NCBI GenBank assembly: GCA_013180625.2
Contig: SNVD02006955.1
Span: 558,001 to 622,000 of the forward strand
Reading direction: 5' to 3'
From: Boswellia sacra
Taxonomy: Eukaryota > Streptophyta > Magnoliopsida > Sapindales > Burseraceae
Length of the DNA stretch: 64,000 nucleotides
Positions within the stretch are counted from its first letter, which is position 1. Every line of letters begins with the position of its first letter. Made by a program: the position numbers and the translations under genes. Of the stretch, positions 37,021 to 48,343 are shown in pieces. Under the pieces are notes generated by a model. That model saw only the letters and a program-made list of their open reading frames with translations. It was not told the origin of the DNA and did not search any database.

Positions 37021-37830
37021 TTTTTTTCTATGCCTTTAAAGTTGGTGAGAGAATTAGCGAATAGAAGGAATAGAAAACTACGTTGTACACACAAATACAA
37101 TAATTGCAAGATAAATGAACCAATATTGATGCAATATGGTCAATATCAAATCCATAAATTAGCGTGGAAAAAATTTAAAAGCTATTAGCTAGCTAGCTAG
37201 CATTAAATTATTATGGGACCAAAAATTGCAAAATGTTTTGTTCTAGTGGGAAGCTTGCAATATGATTGTGCGTTAACTTAACCGCCGGCCAACAACTGGA
37301 AAGCTCATTATAACGTCAAATATTAATTATTACATTAAAGCTAGATAGCTAGCTAGCGAATGCCCACTTCCTATTATAAGATAAACTTGTGTGATAATTG
37401 ATAAAGTTTACAATTTACCCGGTAATTATTCTACTCTATTTCAATTATATATGGGTCATTTTCTTTTCTCATCATCACTAATCATATATGGGACTAACAT
37501 TTTATTTATATATTTTATCATAAACTAACATTAATTATCTCTAGATCTAGTTAATATATATTACAAAATAGTCTTTAACATGTGCCGTAAGATAAAACCT
37601 CATATGTTATATAGTATTCTCGAATATTAATTTTGATGATCCAAAGTTGATAATAAATAACTTATTAAATAAAAAGTATTGAACATATATAGCATTAAAA
37701 TAGTTTTTATATAATAAAATTATGCAATATTAAATATGTAGGATAAAATATTAGTTCGTTTTTTAACATGTGAATATAAAAAGGATTATCTACGTGGAGT
37801 TTGATGCATGTGGTGGTAAATATTTTACGA

Positions 37831-38030
37831 GTAGCACTAGATTCATAACTTGCATTTATCCTAAATTTTATAATCTGATGTGGCAGTTTACATGATAAAA
37901 ATTTAATAAAAAAATTAAAAAAAAATATAACTTTAATAAGATTTTATTATATAAATTAAAAATTTAAATTATAAAATTTAAATTATAAAATTTAAATTAT
38001 ATATAAATTATATGTATAAAATTACTGTTA
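37831..38030. mobile_element. MITE family B, copy 2
   Basis: The left arm GTAGCACTAGATTCATAACTT, then ATCTGATGTGGCAGTTTACATG, matches the arms of the copies at 48148 and 52649. The right arm has been altered by small TTTAAATTATAAAA tandem repeats. About 200 bp. Confidence 0.55.
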
Positions 38031-38039
38031 TACCCTTGC

Positions 38040-38760
38040 TAGCGGCTATCGACCACTAATGAACCAATCATGAAACAGCTGTAGCATGGTGGTCTCCCAC
38101 TCTTGAGTGTGTGCGCAGGCCCACACATGGGCATGACGCATAGGTCCCCCACCCTCAAGCTCACGTGGACCCCAATCCCTTCTTTCGGACAAACAAAACC
38201 CAACCCTACCCACTTCTCTGTTCCATACGCCATCGCCAGAGAATGTCTAACCTATGACTCTGTGCATGCTACAGTTCCTGTCGGTCCACGCTTTTCAATT
38301 CAATTCTCTTCAGTGCGGTCACTCCTATTCGCCCTAAACCTACACCACTCAAAGATGTTTACATCATCCCCTGTTGCGGTCAAAATCGAGCATTTTCGTC
38401 AGTGGACCATCACTGTGCTTATTTGGCTGCTCGACATTCGAGAATCGTACACGTGGACACTCGAGTTCCGTTCTGATTGACGGGTCAATCAGACGGCGGT
38501 CTTTTTGAGGCCTCGATGTTGGTGATGAAGGGGGCAACTAGCCGGACGGTTCAGATGCTTTAAACTGCGGTTACTTTCTCAATGACCAACGAGGGTGAGA
38601 GGGAGGGGCTCACTGACACCATTGTGGGGGACCCTAGAAGCGAAAGCGGTCCTTCTTCCTGTCCTTCTGCCACGTCATCGATCTTGTTTGGTGTTATGAT
38701 GACTGTGTCAGGTTTGATGATGCAACTAAACGTCAGCAAGCACTCAAGCTGTTTTGTACT
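38040..38760. other. GC-rich island without recognised gene
   Basis: About 720 bp with base composition clearly richer in G+C than the flanks, starting directly beside a MITE. The longest frame (38103-38480, plus) starts without a convincing ATG context and has no motif I know. Contains CACGTGG-type and CCACGTCA-like motifs. Could be a promoter, a decayed gene or an inserted fragment. Confidence 0.35.
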
Positions 38761-38940
38761 TTGAACTTCATTTGTCCATTGAATTATTTTATGGGCTTCA
38801 AAAACTTATTTTATGGGCTTCGAGTTTTTGAAGCCCATTAACCATATTAACTGGGCTTGGCTACGAGATTGAGCCTACTCCTTCTTGATTTTGGACATTG
38901 TTTAATTGAGCTCTCAAGTCAAGGGCAACATATTATTTAT

Positions 38941-39705
38941 GAGTGATGCTATTTGTCCCCCGCCGGTGGCTTAAAGAAACCCCACTTCTAAATTTACCTC
39001 ATTTAAAATTAAAAATATATATAAAATTAAAATCACCCAATCAATTCCACAAATATCCTTTAAAAATACACCCCATAAGAAAGAAACCTGTCACTATGAA
39101 AAACTCCTTTATTTATTCATCATATTTAAGAAAAAATAATTAAAACTCCTTTGCTTATTTCATTGTGGGATTAATTAATATAAATAAGTTATTAGTTTTT
39201 TTTTTGTTTTTTGTTTTATCTATGTGTTGTCTCTTTCTCTAATTTTGTTATTCAATAACTAATACTAGTAACAATGATGAGATAACTATCAAACTTATAT
39301 ATAAAAGTTTTTAAAATCCTACAAAATTAGAGTTGAAAGTCGATAAATTTTAAAGAATGATTTTTAATAAGTAATTTATTAAGACCTTAACTTAAAAAAA
39401 AAAGTTACTTTCTTTTTTGTTTCAATAATCATCTTTTTTTTTTTTCTTGAAGACAATTGCCCAAACAATGGAGATAAAAGAAAGCTCCGGAACCAAAATA
39501 ACTTGTTGTCTTTATCTTAGATTGTTAATATTAGGTTAAATTTTGATATTTATATTGGGTGTAGAAAGTCTTAAATGATAATAAAGAAAAATGGTATATA
39601 GATTTACTTTTATAAGATTTAGTTTTTAAGTCTTTTTAATTAAGGATGATTATGTAAATAAAGAAATTTATTAAAAGTGGGGGTTATGGTGGTGGATAAA
39701 TTGTC
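38941..39705. mobile_element. 765-bp non-autonomous element, Mutator-like
   Basis: Flanked by identical ATTATTTAT (38932-38940 and 39706-39714). Ends are imperfect inverted repeats: left CTATTTGTCCCCCGCC then GAAACCCCACTTCTAAATTT; right complement CAATTTATCCACCACC then AACCCCCACTTTTAATAAAT. The left has a few extra bases (GAGTGATG) before the match. No coding capacity. A 9-bp duplication fits Mutator-like elements. Confidence 0.55.
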
Positions 39706-40043
39706 ATTATTTATTCCAACTTGGTTGTGAAAACAATATGCAATAGTTGGATCTTATATATGTCAATATTCTTATTTACTTTACTAAATATTATTCTTTG
39801 TTTTATTCATTTGATTTTAAAATTACTTATTTTAAATATATCATATAGAATTGATAACATTAACGAATGAGGTGATATGAAATTACGAAATGAGAAGTAT
39901 TTTTCGAAAGGATAAAATGTTTGTGAGCTATGTTAAGCAATTCAAAAACAATAATTCAAGTTAGTTAACATTGAAATCATCCTTTAATATCAATAATAAT
40001 AAATATATAATCAACTTATAAATCATTTTCATATAATATTGTT

Positions 40044-40258
40044 AAGTAAGAGCCCGATATTAATATTTAAATCTAACAAGTCCCCTCATGTGAAACATGG
40101 ATCCGATTTTAAGGTCTAATAGATTCGTGAGACTGAACTGAGAAATCAAAGGGGACTTAAACTTGAAACTTTTATCTTTGATATCATGTTAATTAACCAC
40201 TTGACCTAAAAGCTTAAACTATTAAGTAAAGACCTAACATTAATATTTGAATCTAACA
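40044..40258 (-). mobile_element. TRIM remnant (miniature LTR element)
   Basis: Read on the minus strand: a 72-bp LTR (40258-40187, TGTTAGATT...AATTAACA), then TGATATCAAAGAT, a decayed tRNA-iMet primer site, about 105 bp of interior ending in a purine stretch (GAGGGGA), then the first about 35 bp of a second LTR (40078-40044; 28 of 35 bases match). The rest of the second LTR is lost or diverged. Confidence 0.6.
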
Positions 40259-40542
40259 AATATAAATATCACATCATTATTGTATTTTAAAAAAATTAGT
40301 GTATTTTTATTTGGTAATAAAAATATGAACTTGTATAAGAATGATGTATGATTAACTTGTATACAGTGATAGGCAACCGAAGAGAACAATTATGCATAGG
40401 ACAAGAGTTTACCAAAATTCCATTAATTGTCTTCACCTATTTTAATTATCATTTGATTAATCTTCTACCACCTATAGCTCTTACATGTATTTTTATATGT
40501 AGTCAAAATGCAAATCCTAATAGTAAGATGAATTATTTAACA

Positions 40543-40755
40543 AGATAATTATAATAAATACTTTCGAATTTTAATTTAATTTTAAGTAAATAATAACTAT
40601 ATATTTTTTATCAATCTTATCTTTAAAGTTATATTTAAACTATCATTTTATTATTTAAAATATTATTAAGGATGTAATTAATAAAAAATAAGAACTTTTA
40701 AGGTTTAAGAGATAATATTAAACTAAAAGCCGAGATACGGATTGATATTATCCGA
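40543..40755. mobile_element. Foldback MITE, family A copy 3 (Mutator-like)
   Basis: Left AGATAATTATAATAAATACTT; right complement GGATAATATCAATCCGTATC then TCGGCTTTTAG. Flanks TTATTTAACA (40533-40542) and TTGTTTAACA (40756-40765) match in 9 of 10. About 213 bp. Confidence 0.65.
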
Positions 40756-41239
40756 TTGTTTAACATTTGCAACTTGTCAAGTGGATAGAAAAACACAGGA
40801 CACAAATCAAATCATTAGATTTTTTATTTTGATTTGACTAATTAATATTAGCGTATAACATTTCCTCGACGTACTCATGGACATGGTCACCGAATCAAAT
40901 CAGTAGCTTCCCAATTCAGCTCTAAAAAAGGTGCATCCAATGGCAATGTTCTCAAATTTTCAACTCTGATATAAATCTTCTGAACTGTTTTTAATTTTTT
41001 TTTACTTTAAATTAAACCAAATTTAAATCACGAGATGAATACTAAATAAAACGAAACTTCCTCAATCCTTTAGGCTTTCTATTTTTAACTTGTTTTTATC
41101 TGCAATTTCAGGATTGAGAAAAACGAAACTCGTGCCTCACCAGACAAAAATATCACTTTTAGTTGCCCTTGAAAGCACAAGGCCAAAAGTGTAAAACCCC
41201 ATTTAGATTCTGAAACGTCTCCCAGTCACTTCTCACAAT

Positions 41240-42586
41240 CCGGAACTGAACTCAAAAGTAACTGTGTTGTGTTGTGTTTTGCCTGTCCAAAACCTTGTAA
41301 AAGAGCCTGCCTCGTCTCTCAAAAACCGGCAACTTGGCTTTGCCACCGGCAAGTTTATTCTCTACGGTTAGGTTCAGGCCCAAGCCCAACCTCAAGTTAA
41401 TGCAATTACAGCTATTGCTAAGGTGAGTCTTTTTTATTTTTATTTTTATTATCATTATCATTATCATTATTATCACTATTAGCAGCAGATTCTTCAAGTT
41501 CTGGGAATTTTGTGGCCTTCAATATTGAACGAACTGATAAATTAATTATAAGCTGTTGAACCCGAATCTCCATTTATTTTGCCGATTCCAGTTTCTTGGT
41601 ATTTGTAGCTTATTATTGGATGGTCATTTCTTTTTTTTATTTTATATTTTGTTATCATTTCTATTTTAAATATCTTATATCATATTGGATTTATCAATCA
41701 AGGCTGCAACTTTTTCACAGTTGTTAGCAAAGGAAGCTCTTTTATTTTCTTGAGTTTATGGTGAAAAAATGAGTGAATTATTAGCTTCCAATATTTGTCT
41801 TAATTAAGATGTTTCCAATCTGGTGTTAGTCCATGTATAATTGAGATGTAAATGAGAAGATAACTACTTTGTTGGTTGCCCTTTGCCTGTGATAGTTTGT
41901 ATCAGAGTGTAAAGTCAGATGAATGGAATGATGAGAATTTAAAATTGTTTCCTAAATTTCCACTATTGTGAGTTGATTTGAAGTTGTTTGTGATGGAAAG
42001 AAGATGCAATTGTCATTTTGAAGGTATTTAGTAACTTGAAAATGGTTTTCTATTCTGTTCTTAATTGTTGTGTGTGGTTTAGAGTTTTGTTATTTGTCTT
42101 ATGGCAGTTGGGTTTGAATTTATATCTATGAACCTGCAAAGTTTATGTCTCTGGTCTTTGTGGATGGGATATAATTAAAATTATAAACATATCGGTGAGA
42201 GCATACTGATGTATGAATGCACTGAGAGGAATTTAGGTAGGATGACTTTTGTTTCCACTAATTATATGAATGATGTGATTAACCAAGTAGTTATCCATTT
42301 TACATGACTTGTTAGATGTGGTGTGAACTAAGTTTTAGAAGGCTTCTTATCAAGCGTTCGGAATTCCATGTGATTGAGTTGAAGTGGGCTAAAGTTTCAC
42401 TTATAATGTTGTGCTGGTGGGGTTATTGCAGTTTGACGTTGTGGTCCATCTTTTCTCCATTCATACATGTCATACATTTGAAATCTTAATAAATTTGGTC
42501 ACCGCCTTTTTCAGCTGCACCTCAATCCGGGACATCTCTTCTTTCAGCCGCCTGAAGCATGAATTGTTTCTTCCTATCCTCCAGAA
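41240..42586 (+). other. BTB gene 5' leader with intron
   Basis: A leader exon to 41422 ends AAG/GTGAGT, and a 1.0-kb intron (41423-42431) closes at TTATTGCAG. The second leader part, 42432-42586, runs to the start codon. It contains two upstream ATGs: a four-codon one near 42467 and one at 42559 whose frame overlaps the main start. Exact transcription start is not visible. Confidence 0.6.
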
Positions 42587-42618
42587 ATGGATGTAAATGG
42601 AGTCGCCGAGCCCTGTAA
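42559..42618 (+). promoter_or_regulatory. Upstream ORF overlapping the BTB start codon
   Basis: ATG at 42559 opens a 19-codon frame (MNCFFLSSRNGCKWSRRAL) ending TAA at 42616-42618. It is +1 relative to the main CDS at 42587 and runs over its ATG, so initiation here would block normal reinitiation. Effect on expression is inference. Confidence 0.55.
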
Positions 42619-43894
42619 ACTTGGTGACCAGAGTACTAGTGATATCATTATACACTTGAGAAATGTTGAAGGAAGAACTGAAAAGTTCTACTCTCACTCA
42701 ACTGTACTTGTAAATAGTAGCAAATTCTTTGCAGATAAGCTCTCTTGTCAGGATTCTGGCACATGCATTGAGATTCACTGCTCGAAGTCCAATTATGATT
42801 ATCATCTCAAACTCTTGAGATTGCTATACTTACCCACAGACTTGCTTTTGTACTCTCTGGACACTGTTAGATCAGCCATTGGTGTTCTTCAGGTAGCATT
42901 TGATTTGGGCTGTGAAGAGATCACAAAAGGCTGCATCCAATACTTGGAGGCCATTCCTTGGGAGGACAAGGAAGAGGAGGAAATTCTAAGAACAGTTTCA
43001 AAAATGGGAGCAGTAGCCATGCCCATATTAGCCAGGATCCAACCTGTGGATCTAAGGGCTGCCAAGAACGTTTTTGTTTCGGCAATTCGCTTTGCCACAT
43101 CGATAGGTGGGCCATGTCCACCATTTGGCGAAAATCTTAAAACATCTGCTCAAGAACAAGTTGAATACATGCTAGCTGAAGACTCTGACACTCCATTGGT
43201 CACAGCCGATGATGAAGTAAAATCAGTGGTGAAAATGGGTCTTTCCAAAATCTGTTCTTCATTTGAAAAGGAGTTGTCTTCCCTCCTTTTGAAGCCTGAT
43301 CTCTCGTCCGAGACAGGAGAGGATAAAGTAATGCAGAGTCTTTCTGATGTTGAATGGATGTCGAACATACTTCCCAAGCTGGATTTGATGAAGGAATTTG
43401 TTTCTATTTGGGCTGAAATGTCTAACAAGATTTTGGCAGTTGTTGAAGACAAGAGACTAGCTTCTTCAGCGTGGGGTTTGAAAATAAAGTTGATAGAAAT
43501 GACTGGAAAAGTCTTGGAAGCAGTTGGTTATGGCAATGTGATACTGCAATCGACGTGTCGGCTGAGATTGCTGAAGACATGGCTACCTTATATACGTAAG
43601 ATGAAACCTCTTCTCGAAGGCATTGGTAACAAGGAAACCGGTTTTCCATACAAGATGGATGAAGAGTTGTGCGAGAACATAGAGGGAGCAATTGTGCAGC
43701 TAATACTGGCATTACCATCCAATGATCAAGCCGATATTCTGACGGATTGGATGAGGACGGAGCAGGCCAAGTATCCTGACTTGAGCGAGGCATTTGAGGT
43801 GTGGTGTTACAGAACCAAGTCCGCCAAGAGAAGATTGTTTGAAGGAGGGTTGAACAGAGTTTTGAAAGCCAGTTCCAGTGAATGCCACACTTAG
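42587..43894 (+). CDS. BTB/POZ domain protein, At3g05675-like
   Basis: Single coding exon, 435 residues. An N-terminal BTB/POZ fold (about 15-115) shows STSDIIIHLRNVEG, FYSHSTVLVNSSKFFADKL and an LLRLLYLPTDLLLYSLDTV helix region. BTB proteins often serve as CUL3 ubiquitin-ligase adaptors; this plant subfamily has a long, mainly helical C-terminal half (about 130-435) rather than NPH3 or MATH, and its targets are not known. The C-terminus keeps WLPYIRKMKPLL and ADILTDWMRTEQAKYPDLSEAF, which I associate with the At3g05675 group. The ATG at 42587 (AGAAATGG) is the first one in frame; a competing upstream ORF overlaps it. Coding sequence is intact. Confidence 0.93.
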   Translation: MDVNGVAEPCKLGDQSTSDIIIHLRNVEGRTEKFYSHSTVLVNSSKFFADKLSCQDSGTCIEIHCSKSNYDYHLKLLRLLYLPTDLLLYSLDTVRSAIGVLQVAFDLGCEEITKGCIQYLEAIPWEDKEEEEILRTVSKMGAVAMPILARIQPVDLRAAKNVFVSAIRFATSIGGPCPPFGENLKTSAQEQVEYMLAEDSDTPLVTADDEVKSVVKMGLSKICSSFEKELSSLLLKPDLSSETGEDKVMQSLSDVEWMSNILPKLDLMKEFVSIWAEMSNKILAVVEDKRLASSAWGLKIKLIEMTGKVLEAVGYGNVILQSTCRLRLLKTWLPYIRKMKPLLEGIGNKETGFPYKMDEELCENIEGAIVQLILALPSNDQADILTDWMRTEQAKYPDLSEAFEVWCYRTKSAKRRLFEGGLNRVLKASSSECHT

Positions 43895-44997
43895 CTTTTG
43901 AGATTAATTTCTATTTGTAACGGTGACACAATAAACAAATTCTATTCTATTCCTCATTTCTACGTAGTTTCAGAGCAGTCCAGTCTAGTCCCATCCCAAA
44001 TAAGGCTTTTGGTTGTTGGCGTCAGGCAAGAGCAGTTGTTAGAAACTGTTAAAATTATTGTTCAATATTGATGCTATCACCGACCAGCCTAAGAAAATTG
44101 CACATCAAGTTGGCAACAGAGTTTGGTTTAACGTAGTCGGTGCAGCTGCGACCTTCTTTAATTTCTTATATATAGAGAGTTGATTGACTTCATGTATGAG
44201 AATGGCAGCCTACCAAACCTCCAAGTCTGAGGGAATCTGTCTTGCAACAAATATATGTGTATGGTAATGGCAGGCACAGGCGAGATGAATGCAATGTTAT
44301 CAAGTTTATCACCTTACCTAAAAGATTAACAATAATTTTATATATCAATACGTCTCCTCACTTTCAAGGTTTTATATCCTAGTGGCTTACGAAACTTACC
44401 TTAGGTCGTTCGATCAAATAACTCTGATGTCATTTTAAGTTTACTGTTATACTTAAAAGATTAAGATAAGTACGGATTTAACAATAATTTTATATTTTAT
44501 TAGATGTCAATATAGCTCGGCCAATGAAATGGTTTGAAAATTTGAACTAATTTCACTTATACAAGGTTTTCAAATACTATGTTTAATATATTATTATATG
44601 ATTTAAAAAATGAGAATGTTAATTTTTTTGTTGTTTTGTTAAATTATAAGATAAGAATTAAAATGTTAGTCAAAACTTCCACCGTCCTGCCTATGCCACC
44701 ACATGGAGAAGAAGAAAAATATAGGGGTAAAATTGTGATTAAAAAAATAATTAACAATTTGACCCCACTCTTAACGACCAGTAATACTAATGTGTCCTCA
44801 ATCGGATTCCAACTCACGCTTCTTTCTTTCTTATAAGTTATAAATATCTCCTTCATTTATGAAATCAAATTAAAAATAAAATAAAATAAAATAAAATTGC
44901 GATTGGAAGAAAAATAGAGAAGGGAGGAGCTTTGAATAGTATTTTAGATTGTGCGAACCAACGAAGAGGAGGGGGAGGAGGAGGAATCTAATCGGAA
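43895..44997. other. Intergenic between BTB and ORMDL genes
   Basis: The left 200-300 bases are probably the BTB 3' UTR and the right end the ORMDL promoter and leader, including AAATA repeats near 44870-44896 and GA-rich DNA just before the ATG. Nothing else is seen; frames at 44579-44856 have no motif. Confidence 0.5.
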
Positions 44998-47539
44998 ATG
45001 TACGTGAAGGCGGTGCCACCGACGGATCTGAACAAGAACACGGAGTGGTTCACGTACCCAGGCGTTTGGAGCACATACATTTTGATCCTATTCTTCTCGT
45101 GGCTCATTGTTCTTTCTCTCTTTCATTGCACTCCTGGCATGGCTTGGACCATCGTTCACCTCTCCCATTTTCTTGTAAGATCCTTTTTCTTTGCTTCCCT
45201 TTTGTATGCTTGATCTGTTTCTTTTGATGGGCTGTTTTTAATTTTCTCAAAAGGAAATAAAAATCGAATCTTTGAACTTTTGGATTAGAGATTGTTTTGT
45301 TAATTATTGTTAGATGTTGTATGTAGCAGCAAAATTGTGAAATTGTTTCGAGATGGGTCACGTAAATGTATAGATTTTGATTTGTACGAGAGTTTCTGTG
45401 TTTTTCATTTTATGTCTTATTTGTTCAATTTTTGTTTATATTGGTGATTGGGATCTGGGTTGTTTCAGACAAAATTTAGTGCTCTTTATAAAGTTGTAAA
45501 CTGTGATCATTTGTGGGTTTGGATTAACAAGTGCTAATCAAACTTTTAACTTTGCTCAAGTGGAAGAATGGTTCGATATCGAAAGTTGAGGAACCACAAT
45601 AAGCTAAATTGTATTGGCCTATCTCTTCGTTTTAGAAACTTCCTTGAATTGTGTGTTTTCCCTTATTCCTTGCAGGTCCAATAATGGATCCTCCAGCATG
45701 ATATCATCACGGATTTTATTCTTTTTAACTGTATAAATCTTTTTCCACCTTTTATTTGTCGTTTTGACTATCTTTCTTATGCTTTTGGCTGAATTCTTTT
45801 CCATTGCAAATATATCTAGATTGTTAGATATAATGATTTCTCATCAAAGCTCTTGCAAGCCTTTTGTTAGTTTAGAATTCAGTTATGTTTGGAGTTTGAT
45901 TTAATTTAGTTTATGTTCTTTGTATGTCAAAGAAATTTCTTTGCCTTTTTGGGAAAGGATGAACCATATATTTGGGAAAGGATAATTGTTTGTTTGGTAA
46001 ATATTATTTGTCCACCGGAAAGTGTTGATGGGAAATCAATTCTTTCAGTGTATCTTATAACTGTCCTGCTGCAGTTTAAGTTACTTATAGATGTATATTT
46101 TGGATGACTTTGCATGTTAATTCAGATCACCTATCACTTCTTTCACTGGAAGAAAGGAACACCATTTGCTGATGACCAGGGCATTTACAATGGCTTGACA
46201 TGGTGGGAGCAGATAGACAATGGCAAGCAACTCACCCGCAATAGAAAGTTCTTGACTGTTGTGCCTGTTGTGCTGTAAGTACTTAGTTTCATTAAGTCAA
46301 TCTTTTTATTAAATATTCAAACTATGAACATGAAAGATAAGTGTAAAATTACAGTATTTCTGTTCCAATCATTTATCAATTGAAATTTAGATCGAGGATT
46401 CTTCTTTAACCCATTTGACCTTAACCTACATCCACATGAAAAAATTGGATTGTGAAGTCTGTAGTGAAGTTTTTAATTTCTTTAGGGCAGAAAACTGTAG
46501 GGTGGTCTGTATCTTCTATAAATATTGGGTAACATGATTAAAATTATGCTTATTAGATTAATTTTTTGTGAGTATTTTTCATTTATTTTCTTTGTTGAGA
46601 TTGGGTTTGGGTAAAAGCGTTGCCGTAAATATCCGGATGCACAAGCTAAAAGGTTTCCTTGTCAGTCTCCTGGAATGAAATGGGGATGGCTTAACAATTA
46701 GCATCATATGTAATCGTACTTTCCTCAGAGGGGACATGCTGTGCATTATTTTCCCACCCTCTAGCCTAGCCTGTCAAGTTGGGACCTTTTTTCAACTAGT
46801 GGAAGAGGAATTTTGATGGATATCAAAAGCTTATCCACATGGGCACGAATATTGAAGGTTATTTGTGGCAAACGCGGGAGTTTAAATGGAATAAGGGTTT
46901 GAGTTGCGTGGTTAAATTGATTTTGAATTCTGTTTCTTGGCCTTTCGGTTGAGTTATAGATCTCAATGTCATTATATTCTGTCCTTGACATTTTGAATTG
47001 GATCACTTATTAGACAAAGCTTCTCTCACAAGGCTTCTTTTGTTTAAAATGAAATGTCAATGTCATCATCATTAATTGGAAAGCTGATATATCCACGTCG
47101 CAGGAAAGTTCTTTGCCTTCTAATGATGAGTTTCTTCCCTTTTTTCTCTTTTTGAGATAGTGGAGTATTTTTATTATTATTATCTTTCAAATTTTTTAGC
47201 TTTCTTATTTTTTTTTCTATTTTTTTTTCTTTGAGGTTATAAACATACGATAATATTTGACTTTGCCATTCAAATAAGTAAATATTTGATCTTACATATG
47301 AAATGCTTGAATTGTTTGTTAGGGAAATTTTAGATACTTCTTTGTCTCAATAAAGACTCTGTAACTTCAAAATTTACTTACCTTCTGTTTCATGTGACAG
47401 GTATTTGATAGCCTCACACACAACAGACTACCAAAATCCAATGCTCTTCTTCAATACGCTGGCAGTTTTTGTACTAGTAGTTGCAAAATTCCCAAACATG
47501 CACAAGGTCCGTATATTCGGGATCAATGCTGATCACTGA
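44998..47539 (+). CDS. ORMDL protein (ORM1-like sphingolipid regulator)
   Basis: ER membrane subunit that restrains serine palmitoyltransferase, the first enzyme of sphingolipid synthesis; plant ORMs bind the LCB1/LCB2 complex. Three exons, 44998-45174, 46126-46274 and 47401-47539; 154 residues against about 157 in Arabidopsis. Family signatures: NKNTEWFTYPGVWSTY (12-27), first membrane segments LILFFSWLIVLSLF and AWTIVHLSHFL, then TYHFFHWKKGTPF, GLTWWEQIDNG, LTRNRKFLTVVPVVLYLIAS, and the end KFPNMHKVRIFGI. Both introns fall at positions that keep these motifs intact. The start is the first ATG of the transcript region and gives the conserved MYVKAVPP head. Confidence 0.96.
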
Positions 47540-48147
47540 ACTGCCGAGGGATTCACATTTCTTCGATTTTTTAGTTGCTAGGTTTGATCAATTTGGTATT
47601 CCAATTAGTGATATCCCTGTACAGATGTTAAAACTGGAAAGGGTTACATTATTTTTCTATTTATGAAGTGAATATGTATACCTCCGTTCATTACCTACTC
47701 GAAAATTGTTTCCGATATTGTCACTTCCATCTGTATAAACAGATGGAATTTGGCGCTCCACAACTGTTGTATTATGATCTGAAGCTGGAATATCCCTAGT
47801 GGTTTCCAAGATTTTGTTCACACAAATATTTGGACTCTTAAAGAGTGCTTTTGATTCCCCACATTGTTTACCTTGCAATTACCTCAGTTGAATGCTGATG
47901 AAAGTGAGACCAGCTATAATGATAGCGTTGAATTTCCAATATCAATTTCTAGCGATGGTACGGAAGGATTGAACCCACATGAACGGTGCGGGCCAGAACC
48001 TGATTTTTGGTGGAATTGCTCTCTGTAGTGCACGCACATACACAGTTTTTATTTTGAAGCTTTATGTTCTGAATACTCGTAATAATTTAGAAATTGTGTG
48101 GCTGATGCTTAGTGCTCCTCTGTAACAAATATGTGTATATATGTGTT

Positions 48148-48343
48148 AGTAATGTTAGGTTTATAATCGACATAGAACTCAAACTTTACAACAATATTTT
48201 ACATGGCGAAATAATAATAGAGGTGTAACTTCATTTGTTTTTTTTTCCTTTTTTTTCTCTTTTATGTAAATTTTTATTATGTAGACTGTTATATCAAATT
48301 ATAGAATTTATATTATATGTACGTTATAAGTTCAACACTATTA
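48148..48343. mobile_element. MITE family B, copy 3
   Basis: Left arm AGTAATGTTAGGTTTATAATC; right arm complement AATAGTGTTGAACTTATAACG, with inner blocks (ACTCAAACTTTACAACAATA against AATTCTATAATTTGATATAA) also pairing. About 196 bp. Related to 37831 and 52649. Confidence 0.65.

Larger units (their letters stand above)
29253..41239. other. 12-kb gene-poor region rich in small repeats
   Basis: No gene is recognised between the bHLH leader/promoter (to about 29800) and the BTB leader (from about 41240). The region holds MITEs near 30114, 31261, 32653, 36810, 37831, 38941 and 40543, a TRIM remnant at 40044-40258, (TA)n, (TG)n and (ATT)n microsatellites, and scattered AGCT runs. GC-richer islands lie at about 31640-32110 and 38040-38760. 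A possible LTR-like remnant sits at about 35760-36450. Frames at 34408-34743, 35777-36046 and 38103-38480 have no recognisable motif and are not called. Confidence 0.55.

Noticed and set aside
38103..38480. 125-codon plus-strand frame in the GC-rich island
   Set aside because: Not a convincing ATG start, no domain or splice context; kept only as a composition anomaly.
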